Part shown: one piece after another, positions 53,575 through 63,100 of the stretch
How positions within the stretch are numbered: the stretch's first letter is position 1
How the letters are laid out: each line of letters begins with the position of its first letter
Source: CAVSQX01 sp963730225
Lineage (GTDB): Bacteria; Planctomycetota; Phycisphaerae; Tepidisphaerales; Tepidisphaeraceae
Length of the DNA stretch: 64,000 nucleotides
Direction of reading: 5' to 3'
Assembly: GCA_963730225.1 (NCBI GenBank)
Contig: CAVSQX010000004.1
Span: 1,116,001 to 1,180,000 of the forward strand
The notes under the pieces: model-generated
Seen by the model: the letters and a program-made list of their open reading frames with translations, nothing else
Told to the model about the DNA's origin: nothing
Database searches by the model: none
Translations under genes and position numbers: made by a program

Positions 53575-53625
53575 TAGCGGCGGCATTTGTGCGGCGCACG
53601 GCACGCCGCACAAGTGCGGCCGCTA
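53575..53625. repeat. Near-perfect 22-bp inverted repeat that provides the tatC stop
   Basis: Arms 53575-53596 and 53604-53625 pair with two mismatches around a 7-base loop (TAGCGGCGGCATTTGTGCGG and its complement). The TAG stop of tatC (53623-53625) is part of the right arm. The hairpin lies between convergent genes and could act as a bidirectional stop. Confidence 0.65.
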
Positions 53626-54606
53626 AGCAACTTCAGCGGGTTTGCGTGCCGCCAGCAGAATGCCCAATTCAAACAACACGATGAGCGGCACCATCAGGGC
53701 AATCATCGCCGTCACCATATCGCCCGGCGTCATGGCGGCGGCGAGAATGGAAATGATGAAATAAACGTAGCGCCGGCTTTTCTTGAACGTCGACACCTCG
53801 ACAATCCCAATTCGCACCAGGGCCATCACGACCAGCGGAAGCTGAAAGCAAATCCCGAAGCTCAGCAGCGTGTTGACGACCAAATCGATGTAGTCGCCCA
53901 GATCCAGATGCGGGGCGAGCAGATTCGCCGGGCCGAACTGAATGACCCGCACATCGTCGGCATCAATGTACATCTTGAGGCGGCTGTCGGATTTGTTGAA
54001 CCAGAACTGTCCGGCTTGCGGATGGGCTGGATCGCCGTCGAGCATGGGTACGATCGGCAGCCCGCCGGCGGGCAAGGTCGTTGCCACGTGAGCCGAGGGC
54101 GTCGGGAGCGGAATGTCATTGCCGAACATCATGAAAAACGAAATCGTCCATGGCAGCACGACGAAATACACGAACAGCATCCCCGCGATCAGCAGGGTGA
54201 TGCTCAGCGGCACATATTTGGTGACATACTTCCGTTCCCTTGGATACAACCCCGCGGCGACGAACTGCCAGAGCTGATAGACCATCCAGGGCGCCGCGGT
54301 GACGGCGGCCAGGATCAGGCTGATCTTCATGTAGACCATGAACCCGTCGGAGAGCCCGGTGTAGAACAATTGCGGGTTCAGATTGCTTCGCTGCATCTGA
54401 TCGAGCAGCGGCTTGCAGAAGAAGCCGATCGCATGCCGGCCCAGGGCCAGCCAAAAAATTGCCGTGGCGGCAAAACCGAGCAGTGCCAGAACCAGGCGAG
54501 TTCGCAGCTCTTCCAGATGCTCGCCGATCGACATGCGATAGGAATCGGGATCGAACTCCCTGGGTTTGGGCGATGCGGCGGCCTGGGGCTGCGACGTGGT
54601 CGTCAT
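53623..54606 (-). CDS. tatC: Sec-independent translocase TatC with large periplasmic insert
   Basis: TatC recognises twin-Arg signal peptides and forms the core of the Tat export complex. This 327-residue form shows RMSIGEHLEELRTRLVLAL, PLLDQMQRS and KISLILAAVTAAPWMVYQLWQFVAAGLYPRERKY, and six membrane segments ending in FIISILAAAMTPGDMVTAMIALMVPLIVLFELGI. It has an insert of about 80 residues (DIPLPTPSAHVATTLPAGG through HLDLGDYIDL) not found in the 258-residue E. coli protein. Start ATG 54604-54606 overlaps the glycosyltransferase stop. Confidence 0.88.
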   Translation of the reverse strand: MTTTSQPQAAASPKPREFDPDSYRMSIGEHLEELRTRLVLALLGFAATAIFWLALGRHAIGFFCKPLLDQMQRSNLNPQLFYTGLSDGFMVYMKISLILAAVTAAPWMVYQLWQFVAAGLYPRERKYVTKYVPLSITLLIAGMLFVYFVVLPWTISFFMMFGNDIPLPTPSAHVATTLPAGGLPIVPMLDGDPAHPQAGQFWFNKSDSRLKMYIDADDVRVIQFGPANLLAPHLDLGDYIDLVVNTLLSFGICFQLPLVVMALVRIGIVEVSTFKKSRRYVYFIISILAAAMTPGDMVTAMIALMVPLIVLFELGILLAARKPAEVA

Positions 54607-55550
54607 GACATGCCATTGTACGGTCTGCTGGCCGCTTCGGTTGCGCGATTCGAATCGCTGCCGCGGTATCGGGCCAGATAGAGCGTGTCGTGGGGCAAGT
54701 GCAGGGGTGTGATTTGCAGGAATCGATCGCCGTGCAGCTTATGGAGTCGATCGAACTCCTCGGCGTTGAGGAGAATCCAGCGCGGTCCGGGCGCATCGGC
54801 CAGCCGCTGCCATCCATGTTCACCGAAGGGATCGACCGGAACATTCGCATAGTAAAATACCTGCGGAAAATCTCGCAGGAGTGCGGCCGTGCTGACGTGC
54901 TGATCTGCGCCGACGATTTCTCGCACACGAATGGCGGCCTCGCGGCCGGAAAGGAACGTGCGCTGGGCGTTTTTCATCGACGCAAAAGGAACGGTCAGCA
55001 GCGTGAGCATCGCCGCGGCCGTCCACGCGCGCGCCGATGTGAAGCGCCAGGGGAGAAACAATGCCGTCATTCCCAGCAGAGCCGAACCGGCGGCGCATCC
55101 GAGCAGCCAGTAAGTTGGCCTTGCAAAGTGCTCCTGTGAGGCGGCCTGCCGTGCGAAACGAAACGCCATGATTGTCACAACGACGTGCACGATCGGCAGC
55201 AAAACGCCCAGACAGCGCAGGGAGTTGTCGAGAAAATCTCGAACGTCGGGAAATGGATTTGTGGTTGAATCCCACGATAGCGCGACCACGGCGGCGAACA
55301 AGGGCGCCAGCAGGGGCAGTGGAACATAGGAATAGCGAGGGTTGCCGATGCCCACGATCACGCCGATCGCCAGGGCAGCGATCACGGCCAGTGTAATGGC
55401 CGCGATGCGATCCCGGCGCGGATCATCCGCCGGCAGTCGTTTGCGGACAATGATCCCGATGGGCAACGCCAGGGAGATGGGCAGCGCGTAAGCCAGCACC
55501 CGCAGCGGCGCCAGCAACGCCCAATTCAGTTCATCCAACGAATGCGGCAC
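54603..55550 (-). CDS. GT39-type membrane glycosyltransferase, C-terminal part (split gene)
   Basis: This frame of 315 residues has membrane helices (LAYALPISLALPIGIIV, ITLAVIAALAIGVIVGIG, GCLGVLLPIVHVVVTIMAF-type) and a C-terminal soluble domain (YYANVPVDPFGEHGWQRLAD). It continues the frame that begins at 56304 if one G is removed near 55580-55581, giving QEAAERIVPHSLDELNW. Alone it has no catalytic first loop. It is the rear half of one transferase of about 567 residues. Confidence 0.65.
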   Translation of the reverse strand: MPHSLDELNWALLAPLRVLAYALPISLALPIGIIVRKRLPADDPRRDRIAAITLAVIAALAIGVIVGIGNPRYSYVPLPLLAPLFAAVVALSWDSTTNPFPDVRDFLDNSLRCLGVLLPIVHVVVTIMAFRFARQAASQEHFARPTYWLLGCAAGSALLGMTALFLPWRFTSARAWTAAAMLTLLTVPFASMKNAQRTFLSGREAAIRVREIVGADQHVSTAALLRDFPQVFYYANVPVDPFGEHGWQRLADAPGPRWILLNAEEFDRLHKLHGDRFLQITPLHLPHDTLYLARYRGSDSNRATEAASRPYNGMS

Positions 55551-56304
55551 GATTCGCTCGGCGGCTTCCTGCGCCGGAGGTGTCGACGGTCAAACGCTGC
55601 GATTTGATAGCCAGATAAATCTCAAGCAGCCAGACCGCGAAGATGGCGACGCCTGCAAGCAATCCGAACCAAACACCGGGTTTTTTCAGATTGCGTCTTC
55701 CGGCGGGCAGCAACGCCGAAGCCACCAGCGCCCCCGCGATCGTGGGAGCGGCGGCGGGCCCTTTGAGCAGCAGGGCTGCGCCGGCGGCTGCGGCCAAAGC
55801 GACGACCCAAAGCCATCTTTGCCGCGCTGGTCCGAATCCCAATTCCAGAATGCAGCAAGCGGCCAGGACGCTGGTGAGGGTGTCCAATGAATCGATGTCG
55901 GCGCCGCGATCCTGAGCCCAAAGTGCGATTAATCCCAAGCAGGCGAATCCACTGACCAGCCGAGCGGCGTCACCGAACCAACGTCCCGCCCACCAGGCCA
56001 GAAAAATCGCCAGCGCCACCGCGCCCAGGGCCGATGGCAACCGCCAGACAAATTCATCGCCGTATCCGAGCGCTTTTTCGGTTGCGGCGATAATCCAATA
56101 CATAAGCGGGGGCTTGCGAAGATAAACCTCGCCGTAAATGCGTGGAACGAGCAGGCTGCCGCCTTGAGCCATCTGATGTCCGACCAGGGCTCGCAGCGGT
56201 TCGGTTCCGTCGATGGGGGCGGCTCCGAGCCGCCAGGTGTAAATGAATAGCCCGGCCAGCAGAATGGCGCACAGTTCGATGGTCGTGCGAGATGTGGTGT
56301 GCAT
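55531..56304 (-). CDS. GT39/ArnT-type membrane glycosyltransferase, N-terminal part (split gene)
   Basis: This 257-residue frame carries the first membrane helix and the active-site loop with DGTEPLRALVGHQMAQGGSLLVP and YLRKPPLMYWIIAATEKALG, matching the D/E-containing loop and the KPP motif of ArnT- and PMT-like polyprenol-sugar transferases. More helices follow (LAWWAGRWFG, LVSGFACLGLIALW). The frame ends in a spurious tail (GSRRANRAAFVG). The likely break is at 55580-55581. It begins one base after the DSP phosphatase stop, so the phosphatase, this transferase and tatC are one operon. Confidence 0.7.
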   Translation of the reverse strand: MHTTSRTTIELCAILLAGLFIYTWRLGAAPIDGTEPLRALVGHQMAQGGSLLVPRIYGEVYLRKPPLMYWIIAATEKALGYGDEFVWRLPSALGAVALAIFLAWWAGRWFGDAARLVSGFACLGLIALWAQDRGADIDSLDTLTSVLAACCILELGFGPARQRWLWVVALAAAAGAALLLKGPAAAPTIAGALVASALLPAGRRNLKKPGVWFGLLAGVAIFAVWLLEIYLAIKSQRLTVDTSGAGSRRANRAAFVG

Positions 56305-56973
56305 TCAATCGGCTCGAACGACGGGAAGCGGATCGGGAACCCGCTGAAGGACTCCCAGATCAACCAGATTCTGCGCGAGCTGGGCCATGTGATCGTTGAG
56401 ATATTCCAGCAGATGCGGATTGGCGGTGGGATCGTGTCCGAAGCGGCGCATCTCGGCGACGGCCTGATCCGCGGGGAGATGTTCCACCAGCAGGCGATAA
56501 GCGGCGATGACCCCACCGGTGCGCTGGGCTCCGGCCACGCAGTGGACCAGGACCGGCTTGTTTTCCTTTCGGGCTTTGTCGATGGCCGCCACGGCGGCGG
56601 CGTAGATGTCGATTCGTCCGGTACCGTCACCGCTGAGCGGAAAAACCTGCCGTTCAATCCCCAGCCGTTGCGCCGCCGCCGCCTCGGCTTGTGAATCTTG
56701 GCCACCGTTTCCGTCGTCGTTGGAGAGGACGACGATCTCGGCGATGCCATGATCTTTCAGGGTGCGTTCAATCAAGCGTGAGGATATCTGCCCGCTTCGA
56801 TACAACCCCGGCTCGACTTCGCCAAAGTTGCGCGGGATGAGAAGATCGCACAACCCATTGTGCCAGACGACTGCCAGTACAATACAGATTGTGGCTCCGG
56901 CCAGCAGAACCACGGCCGTACGAAGCGTTCTTTTGTTTTTGCCGGTCAGATTTGGGTGGTTTGGATGGGACAT
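56305..56973 (-). CDS. Membrane-anchored dual-specificity/tyrosine phosphatase
   Basis: This 222-residue protein has an N-terminal membrane helix (LRTAVVLLAGATICIVLAVVW) and a DSP-type domain with FGEVEPGLYRSGQISSRLIE and the catalytic loop VHCVAGAQRTGG (Cys-x5-Arg). It removes phosphate from Tyr or Ser/Thr, or from a phospholipid or sugar. With one helix and the catalytic part after it, the domain should face the periplasm. It leads an operon with a GT39-like transferase and tatC, so a surface glycan or lipid phosphate is a reasonable substrate (inference). Confidence 0.78.
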   Translation of the reverse strand: MSHPNHPNLTGKNKRTLRTAVVLLAGATICIVLAVVWHNGLCDLLIPRNFGEVEPGLYRSGQISSRLIERTLKDHGIAEIVVLSNDDGNGGQDSQAEAAAAQRLGIERQVFPLSGDGTGRIDIYAAAVAAIDKARKENKPVLVHCVAGAQRTGGVIAAYRLLVEHLPADQAVAEMRRFGHDPTANPHLLEYLNDHMAQLAQNLVDLGVLQRVPDPLPVVRAD

Positions 56974-57169
56974 TGCTGCAATCGGTCACGTTATCGCTGG
57001 CCGCAAGGAGTGTCAAAGTTGCTCCAAGTCGGTTTGGCTGAGGTTGTTAGACTGTTGAAACAGAAACGATAAATTCGTTATTTCGCACCGCTTCGATTAT
57101 CTCTTTCAATTACATTTGGCCGCGCACATTGGGGAAGCCGTTCATCAGCCGGCATTTGAGGATTAGCGT
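56974..57169. promoter_or_regulatory. Divergent intergenic region
   Basis: This 196-base spacer separates the phosphatase operon (-) from the TPR-barrel gene (+) and must hold at least two promoters. AT-rich segments (ATAAATTCGTTATTTCGC, TTATCTCTTTCAATTACATTT) lie on the side of the barrel gene. No clear -35/-10 pair can be assigned. Confidence 0.35.
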
Positions 57170-58777
57170 ATGAGCTTGCACAAGCGGTGGGTGGTAAGGT
57201 TCGCTGTCGTTTCACTGAGCGCGACGTTTGCGATTGGACTGTTGTGCAGGAGTGCCAGGGGCGACGATCGGCCAAGCAGTCAGCCCAGCGCCATTGTCCG
57301 CACCGGCGATTCGGAAGTCCATTTCAATCAAGGCAAACTGGCGTATTACGACGGGCGCTATTCCGCGGCCGAGACCGATTTTCGCCAATGCACCGACGCG
57401 GACGCCAACGATGCCGAAGCCGATTACTACCTGGGCTTGTCTTTGGCTGGGGAGAATCGTCTCAACGATGCGCTGGTGGCGTACGATCAGGCGCTGACGA
57501 TCAATCCGTCGTTGAATGAAGTGCGTGCCGCGCGGGCGGGGGTTTACATCCAACAGAAAAACCTGGCCGCCGCCAAAGCGGACGCCGATGCGTTGGCGGC
57601 CGATCCGAAATGGGCCGACACGGCGGAGCTTCTGCGCGGGCAGATCGCGTACGCCTCGGGAGATTACAAGGGCGCCGAGCAGGAATTTGCCCAGGCGCGA
57701 GCGATGGGCGGCCCCGAAGCGGCGGCGGCGGGCTTGTACGAGGGTTTGACGCAAGTCCAATTGAAAGAGCTGAATCAGGCTCAGGCGACGTTTCGGCAGG
57801 TCGCTGGGGTGACGCAGGATCCATCGCTGGCGGCGGCATCGCGGGCGATGAGCAGCAACATCGATCAAACCAGTAAGGGCAAACCCTTTTCGATCCAGCT
57901 TTCGACCGGGTATGAATTGGACAGTAACGTTCCGCTGATCGACACGAACACGCCACTGCCGCCGGGCACCAAACGTCGCCAGGATGGGCAGTTGGTGGTT
58001 GCGCCGCAGGCCAGCGTCAATTTTCTGAATGTCGATGATCTGGTGATTGGCGCCGACACCAGCGACTATTTCGGCTGGCACAACCTGGACAGCAATTACG
58101 ACATCGATTCCTACGATGTCGGGCTGTTCACGACATATCGGTTATCGCAGAACGTGTTTGCCGGCGGTCGATACGACTTTAACTATCAGGAGCTTGGGTA
58201 TTCGGCGGCGCTGACGCGCAATGCCCTTACGCCGCAACTGACGGTGATTGAGCCATCGGTCGGTTACACGACTGGCTATTTGCAACTCGACGATCGTGAA
58301 TACCATCAGGCTCCGCCCACCCCGGAGCTAAACGAAAGCGGCGTAGCGTTCATTTTAGGATTGGCGCAGGGAATCAATTTTACGTCATTCAGCCACGACC
58401 CGGGCGAATCGCCTCGGCTGGAGCTGACGCTTCAATACGAACACGATGCCACCCGCGGCAGCGATTTCGACGGCGATTTTGTCACCACCAGCGCCACCAT
58501 GTTCTTCCCCATCTGCCGACACTGGATTGCCGACGCCGGCCTGGAATTGGGAGGATTCGACTACGCCAACGGGAACAGCCTGGACAACAACCACGCCCGC
58601 CGAATGGATTACGAAATTCAACCCCAAATAGGCGTTACCTGGCAGGTTATGTCACATTTGGCTGTCCGCGGCGACTATTCTTATATCTATCATGAATCCA
58701 ACGTGGTTTCTGGAACCATTCGGCCCTACGAGTACCGCAATAACGTTCTGGGATTAAGGGTGATCCTGACGTATTGA
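57170..58777 (+). CDS. TPR-domain outer-membrane beta-barrel protein
   Basis: This 535-residue protein has a signal peptide (FAVVSLSATFAIGLLCRSARG), a TPR region at about 45-235 (GKLAYYDGRYSAAETDFRQC, NDALVAYDQALTINPSLNE, GDYKGAEQEFAQARAMGG, LNQAQATFRQVAGV), then about 290 residues of alternating amphipathic strands rich in Tyr/Phe/Asp (STGYELDSNVPLID, YFGWHNLDSNYDIDSYDVG, LELTLQYEHDAT, LELGGFDYANG), ending NNVLGLRVILTY with the C-terminal aromatic used by the BAM machinery. TPR plus barrel is the plan of surface-lipoprotein translocators (SLAM) and polysaccharide porins (PgaA, BcsC). The next two genes suggest export or anchoring of the giant protein. Confidence 0.65.
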   Translation: MSLHKRWVVRFAVVSLSATFAIGLLCRSARGDDRPSSQPSAIVRTGDSEVHFNQGKLAYYDGRYSAAETDFRQCTDADANDAEADYYLGLSLAGENRLNDALVAYDQALTINPSLNEVRAARAGVYIQQKNLAAAKADADALAADPKWADTAELLRGQIAYASGDYKGAEQEFAQARAMGGPEAAAAGLYEGLTQVQLKELNQAQATFRQVAGVTQDPSLAAASRAMSSNIDQTSKGKPFSIQLSTGYELDSNVPLIDTNTPLPPGTKRRQDGQLVVAPQASVNFLNVDDLVIGADTSDYFGWHNLDSNYDIDSYDVGLFTTYRLSQNVFAGGRYDFNYQELGYSAALTRNALTPQLTVIEPSVGYTTGYLQLDDREYHQAPPTPELNESGVAFILGLAQGINFTSFSHDPGESPRLELTLQYEHDATRGSDFDGDFVTTSATMFFPICRHWIADAGLELGGFDYANGNSLDNNHARRMDYEIQPQIGVTWQVMSHLAVRGDYSYIYHESNVVSGTIRPYEYRNNVLGLRVILTY

Positions 58778-58849
58778 TGTGATATCTTAGTGGCCGTGTG
58801 GGTGGCCGCGGTCGGCGGTCCTGGAACCACGTTACTAGGGACCAATTTT

Positions 58850-60100
58850 ATGCGGCGTTTAACAATTCATCGGATAGCGGCGTTGCTGGTAGTCGTCCTG
58901 ACGGCCCTGTCGGCATCGGTCGATGCGGCGGCAGAGCGAGCGAAGATCGGCCGAGCCACCGGCTCGCTCGGGTCGGCAACGATCGACGGACAGAAAATCA
59001 ATATCGGCGCCCCGGTTTACGAAGGCAGCCAAGTCGTGACGGGCCCAACCGATTCGGCTTCAGTGCTGTTGGACAGCAAGGTCGTCGTTAAGTTCGATTC
59101 CAACTCCAGCGCCGTTCTCACCGAAGTCGGCGGGACGCACGTACGGCTGGTTGAAGGCAATGTTGAAATCTTCGTCGCCAAGCGCAAGGCGACGCAGGGA
59201 CCGGTCGCGCTGAGCGATCCCGATGCGACCATCGAGGCTTTGGGAACGGTCGTCGTGGCCGGATACCAGCCCAACGTCAACACGTACGTCGCCGCCTTGG
59301 AATCGGCACGATTGAACGGCGTTCTGCTGAATCCCGCCGCCGGGGGAAATTCCTCGAACCTTCCGACGGGAAACCAGGCGACGTTTGCCAATGGGCGCCT
59401 GGTCGGCATTGCCCTGATCAATCCCAACGATCTCAAATCGCACCTGGGCAATATTGCGAGCCTGGATGCGGCATTGAACCACCAGGCGGGCACGCGTTTG
59501 CGGCAGCAATTTGCGGTCAATGAAGCCGTGCACATTGTGCACACGCTTAACGGTCAGCACGTGGCCATTACCGTTGGGCAAGGAGTGGCCAACGGCACGC
59601 AATCCGATACTTCGTCCAGCACCATTTCTCTGACCACCGCGCAGCAACTGACCGCCGCGGGCGTCATCACCAGCACGCCGGTTCCCCCCAGCGGCGGCTC
59701 CGGCGGCATCGGCGGCTCGGGACCGACCGGCGGGCCAATCGTCAACCTGGGCAGCGCAACCGTGCAACTCAACGCCGGCAACATCCTCCAGTTCCTGCTG
59801 TTTAACCCGACCGTGGCCAACGGCGAGCAGGTTTCCGTGCGCGTTTTGGGCAACGGGGCCTCGTATCTGAGCGTGCCCGTGGTGACCGTGAGTCCGACCG
59901 GGACGGCTTTTGATCCCACGGTGGCGCCGGGAACGCTCACCATGGCGTTCACCGCGCTCAATGACGGAACCATTCCGCCCAACAGCGGAGCCGTCACGCT
60001 TCAAAATACCGTGCAATCGGGTCAAGCAACCCATTCGTATGTTCTCAACTCCGGACAAACCGCAACCCTGAAAGTCATTGCCAAAGCGCCGGGCGGTTGA
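58850..60100 (+). CDS. Exported FecR-domain protein
   Basis: This 416-residue protein starts at ATG 58850 with a signal peptide (IAALLVVVLTALSASVDAAA). A FecR-like beta domain follows: GRATGSLGSATIDGQ, GAPVYEGSQVVTGPTDSASVLL, VKFDSNSSAVLTE and VRLVEGNVEIFVAKRK. There is no sigma-regulator cytoplasmic domain, so it does not act as a classical anti-sigma factor. A Gly/Ser-rich linker (PPSGGSGGIGGSGPTGG) leads to a C-terminal beta domain (VQLNAGNILQFLLFNPTVANG). It stands between the TPR-barrel and giant-protein genes and may bind glycan or the exported protein (inference). Confidence 0.7.
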   Translation: MRRLTIHRIAALLVVVLTALSASVDAAAERAKIGRATGSLGSATIDGQKINIGAPVYEGSQVVTGPTDSASVLLDSKVVVKFDSNSSAVLTEVGGTHVRLVEGNVEIFVAKRKATQGPVALSDPDATIEALGTVVVAGYQPNVNTYVAALESARLNGVLLNPAAGGNSSNLPTGNQATFANGRLVGIALINPNDLKSHLGNIASLDAALNHQAGTRLRQQFAVNEAVHIVHTLNGQHVAITVGQGVANGTQSDTSSSTISLTTAQQLTAAGVITSTPVPPSGGSGGIGGSGPTGGPIVNLGSATVQLNAGNILQFLLFNPTVANGEQVSVRVLGNGASYLSVPVVTVSPTGTAFDPTVAPGTLTMAFTALNDGTIPPNSGAVTLQNTVQSGQATHSYVLNSGQTATLKVIAKAPGG

Positions 60101-60154
60101 GCTTTCAGCGGCGTTGGTTTGCCACGCATTACCGCATTGATCGAAGGAGCTTCT

Positions 60155-63100
60155 ATGTTGGCGTCGGTCGCATCGGCGAAAAAGAATCGAAAATCCGGCG
60201 GGCTGCTGATCGAGATGCTGGAATGGCGCGACGCTGCTTTCGGGCACCGTTTACGACGCGGCCACCCAGTTCTCCGCCACGGCGAATCCGACGGGAACAT
60301 GGACCTACGGCTTGGAAGCCACCGAAGGCGGCGCCTTCACTGCATACAGCACCAACGCCACCAGCAGCGGCGTGAACGAATGGAACACGGGCACTTCTGA
60401 CACCGACCAGGTGATCTTCAATCCCACCGCCAACGCGATTAATTTTTCCGGAACGACCTCCATTGCCGCCGGCCAACTGGGCCTGATTCCCGGCACCAGC
60501 GGCGCCTACAGCGTGGTGCGCTGGACGGCTCCAGCCGCCGGGGTTTACACCGTCTCCGGTACGTTCTCCGGGCTTGACACAACTCCCACCGATTCGGATG
60601 TGCATGTCCTGAGCGACAATCTCCCGATCTTCAACAGCACGGTTACCACTTCGGGCACCGGCAGCAACACCACCGCCACCGAGACGATCTCGCTGCCGAC
60701 GGGCGGAACCATCGATTTCCTGGTCGGCAGCAACTCCAACGCAGCCGCCGCGGCGACCGACGCCACGGGATTGACCGCCAGCGTTACATCCGTTCCTAAT
60801 TCGCCGATTAACGCCCAGCAGGGCTTCTGGGCCAATTCACTCGCCGCCGACGACGACGGCTCAACCGGCGCCGTGCCGCTCGGGTTCACTCTCAACTTCT
60901 TCGGCCAGCAGTATTCCAGCGTTTACGTCAACAACAACGGCAACGTCACGTTCACTACTTCGCTGGGTGAGTACACCGCCGGTGCGCTGAACTCGGTCAG
61001 TACGCCGATCATCGCCCCGTACTGGGCCGATGTGGACACGATCGTGGGTCCGATCGTGAACTACGGAACCGGCACCGTGGACGGACATCCGGCGTTTGGC
61101 GTGGAGTGGCCCGGCGTCGGTTACTACTCCGACAGCATCGACAAGCTCAACACGTTTGAACTGATCCTGATCGATCGCTCCGACACCGGAGCGGGCAATT
61201 TCGACATCGAGTTCAATTACGCCCAGATTCAATGGGAAACCGGCGAGGCCAGCGGTGGAAGCGACGGCCTGGGCGGCGACAGTGCGCGGGTTGGATATTC
61301 CAACGGCACCACCGATGCGGGAACATTTTTCGAGTTGCCCGGCTCGGCGGTCAACGGCGCATTTCTCGACGGCAACACCACCACGGGCTTGATTAACAGC
61401 AGCGTCAACAGCGGTGGAGTGCTGGGGCGGTACGTCTTTGAGGCTCGCAGCGGCACCGTCATTTCCTCCAGTGCCGCCGCCACGCTCAACGCGGCCACCG
61501 TCACCACGGTCGCGCCTTCTTACGAATTTTCCGTCACGTACAGCGGCAGCACGCCGATCAACATCGGTTCTTTCGGAAGTCACAATGTCCTGGTCACCGG
61601 CCCGGACAACTTCTCCGAGGATGCCACGTACGTCGGCGTCGACACCCACAGCAACGGCACTCCGCGTACCGCCACCTACAAAATCGCCGAGCCAACCGCC
61701 GGACTGGAGAACGGAGGAACGTATACGGTCGCGCTTCAGGCTAATCAGGTTAAAGACACTTCCGGGCACTTCCTGACGGCCGGCCCAATCGGAACCTTCA
61801 GCGTCAATTTGGTTACCGCTTCGGCCACGCTCGCCGCTCCGGCGGATTTCGTTCCGGCAGCCAAGCTGTACGATTTCGATGTCACCTACGTCGACCCGTT
61901 TGGAATCAGCGTTTCGACTCTCGACAATCACGATATCACGGTCACCGGGCCCAACGGTTATTCGCAGGCGGCCAAGAAAGTCTCGGCCAGCTCGTCGCAG
62001 AATTCGTCGTCGGTCACGGTGACCTACTCGATTCAGGCGCCAACCGCCGCCGGCTGGGGAGCCGCCGACGCGGGAATCTACACGTTCACCTTGAATTCCA
62101 ATCAGGTCGCCAACATTCGCCACACGTTCATCACCGGCAGCGTGCTGGGAACCCCGACGCTACAAACGATCGGGAACCTTTCGATCGCCCCCGCCGGGGC
62201 TTTGCCGTATGTGAGCGACATCGCCATCGCCACCGATTCCTCCGGCAACGCGCACATCGCCTACATCGACAGCCTTTCGGGCGTCATCGAATACATCACT
62301 TACTCCGCCTCGGGACACTTTTCGCCGCTGCAAATCGTCGATCCCGCACCCGGCAACGCGCAGGACATCGCCATCGCGGTGGGCGGCTCGACATCCTACG
62401 TCGCCTACTTCGATTCGACCGCGGGCGAATTGAAGCTGGCCGTCAACTCCGGCAGCGGATGGCACATCAGCGTCGTCGATCCAGCCACGGATGTCGGCGA
62501 AAATCCATCGCTGGCTTTCAACGCACAAGGCCAGTTGGTGATTTCTTACTTCGACGACGTCAACGATGCCCTGAAACTGGCCGTGCGAAACGGCACGCAC
62601 TTCACCATTTCCACCGTAGACAACTCCAGCGGCGTGGGTCTGTTCAGCAGCATCGCGCTGAATCCGCACACGCACGAACTGGGCATCGCGTACCAGGACG
62701 CCACCAACGGCGATCTGAAGCTGGCCACGCAATCCGGCAGCTCGTTCAGCACGGCGGCGATTCCCAACACGGATGCGAGCGGCCAGCAGATCTCGCTGGC
62801 GTTCACGCGCAGTGGTTTGGCGACGCTTGCGTATTACGACGTGGCCGGGAATTCCTCCGATGTGATCCAGTTCAACAGCGGCGCGTGGGGCTCCGTCGCC
62901 ACCTTCGGCACGGCCGGCCCCGACTCGACCGTCTCGGGAACTCAGCTGCTCCTGACACCCGGCGCGACGCAGACCGCGGATGATGTCTTCGTCGATAACG
63001 GCGCTACCGCCTTGAATCTTGGCACCACAGCCAGCGGGGTTTCTTCCACCACGATTTTCAGCGAAGCCGGGCCGATTGCCGCCTCCGCGATGACTCCCAG

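Noticed and set aside
58790..58849. Upstream ATG for the FecR-domain gene
   Set aside because: It would put 20 residues before a normal signal peptide. ATG 58850 gives a standard one.
60861..62123. Long minus-strand open frame (420 codons)
   Set aside because: It lies opposite the giant protein, whose plus frame shows clear repeated domains. The minus frame is a shadow created by high GC and codon bias.
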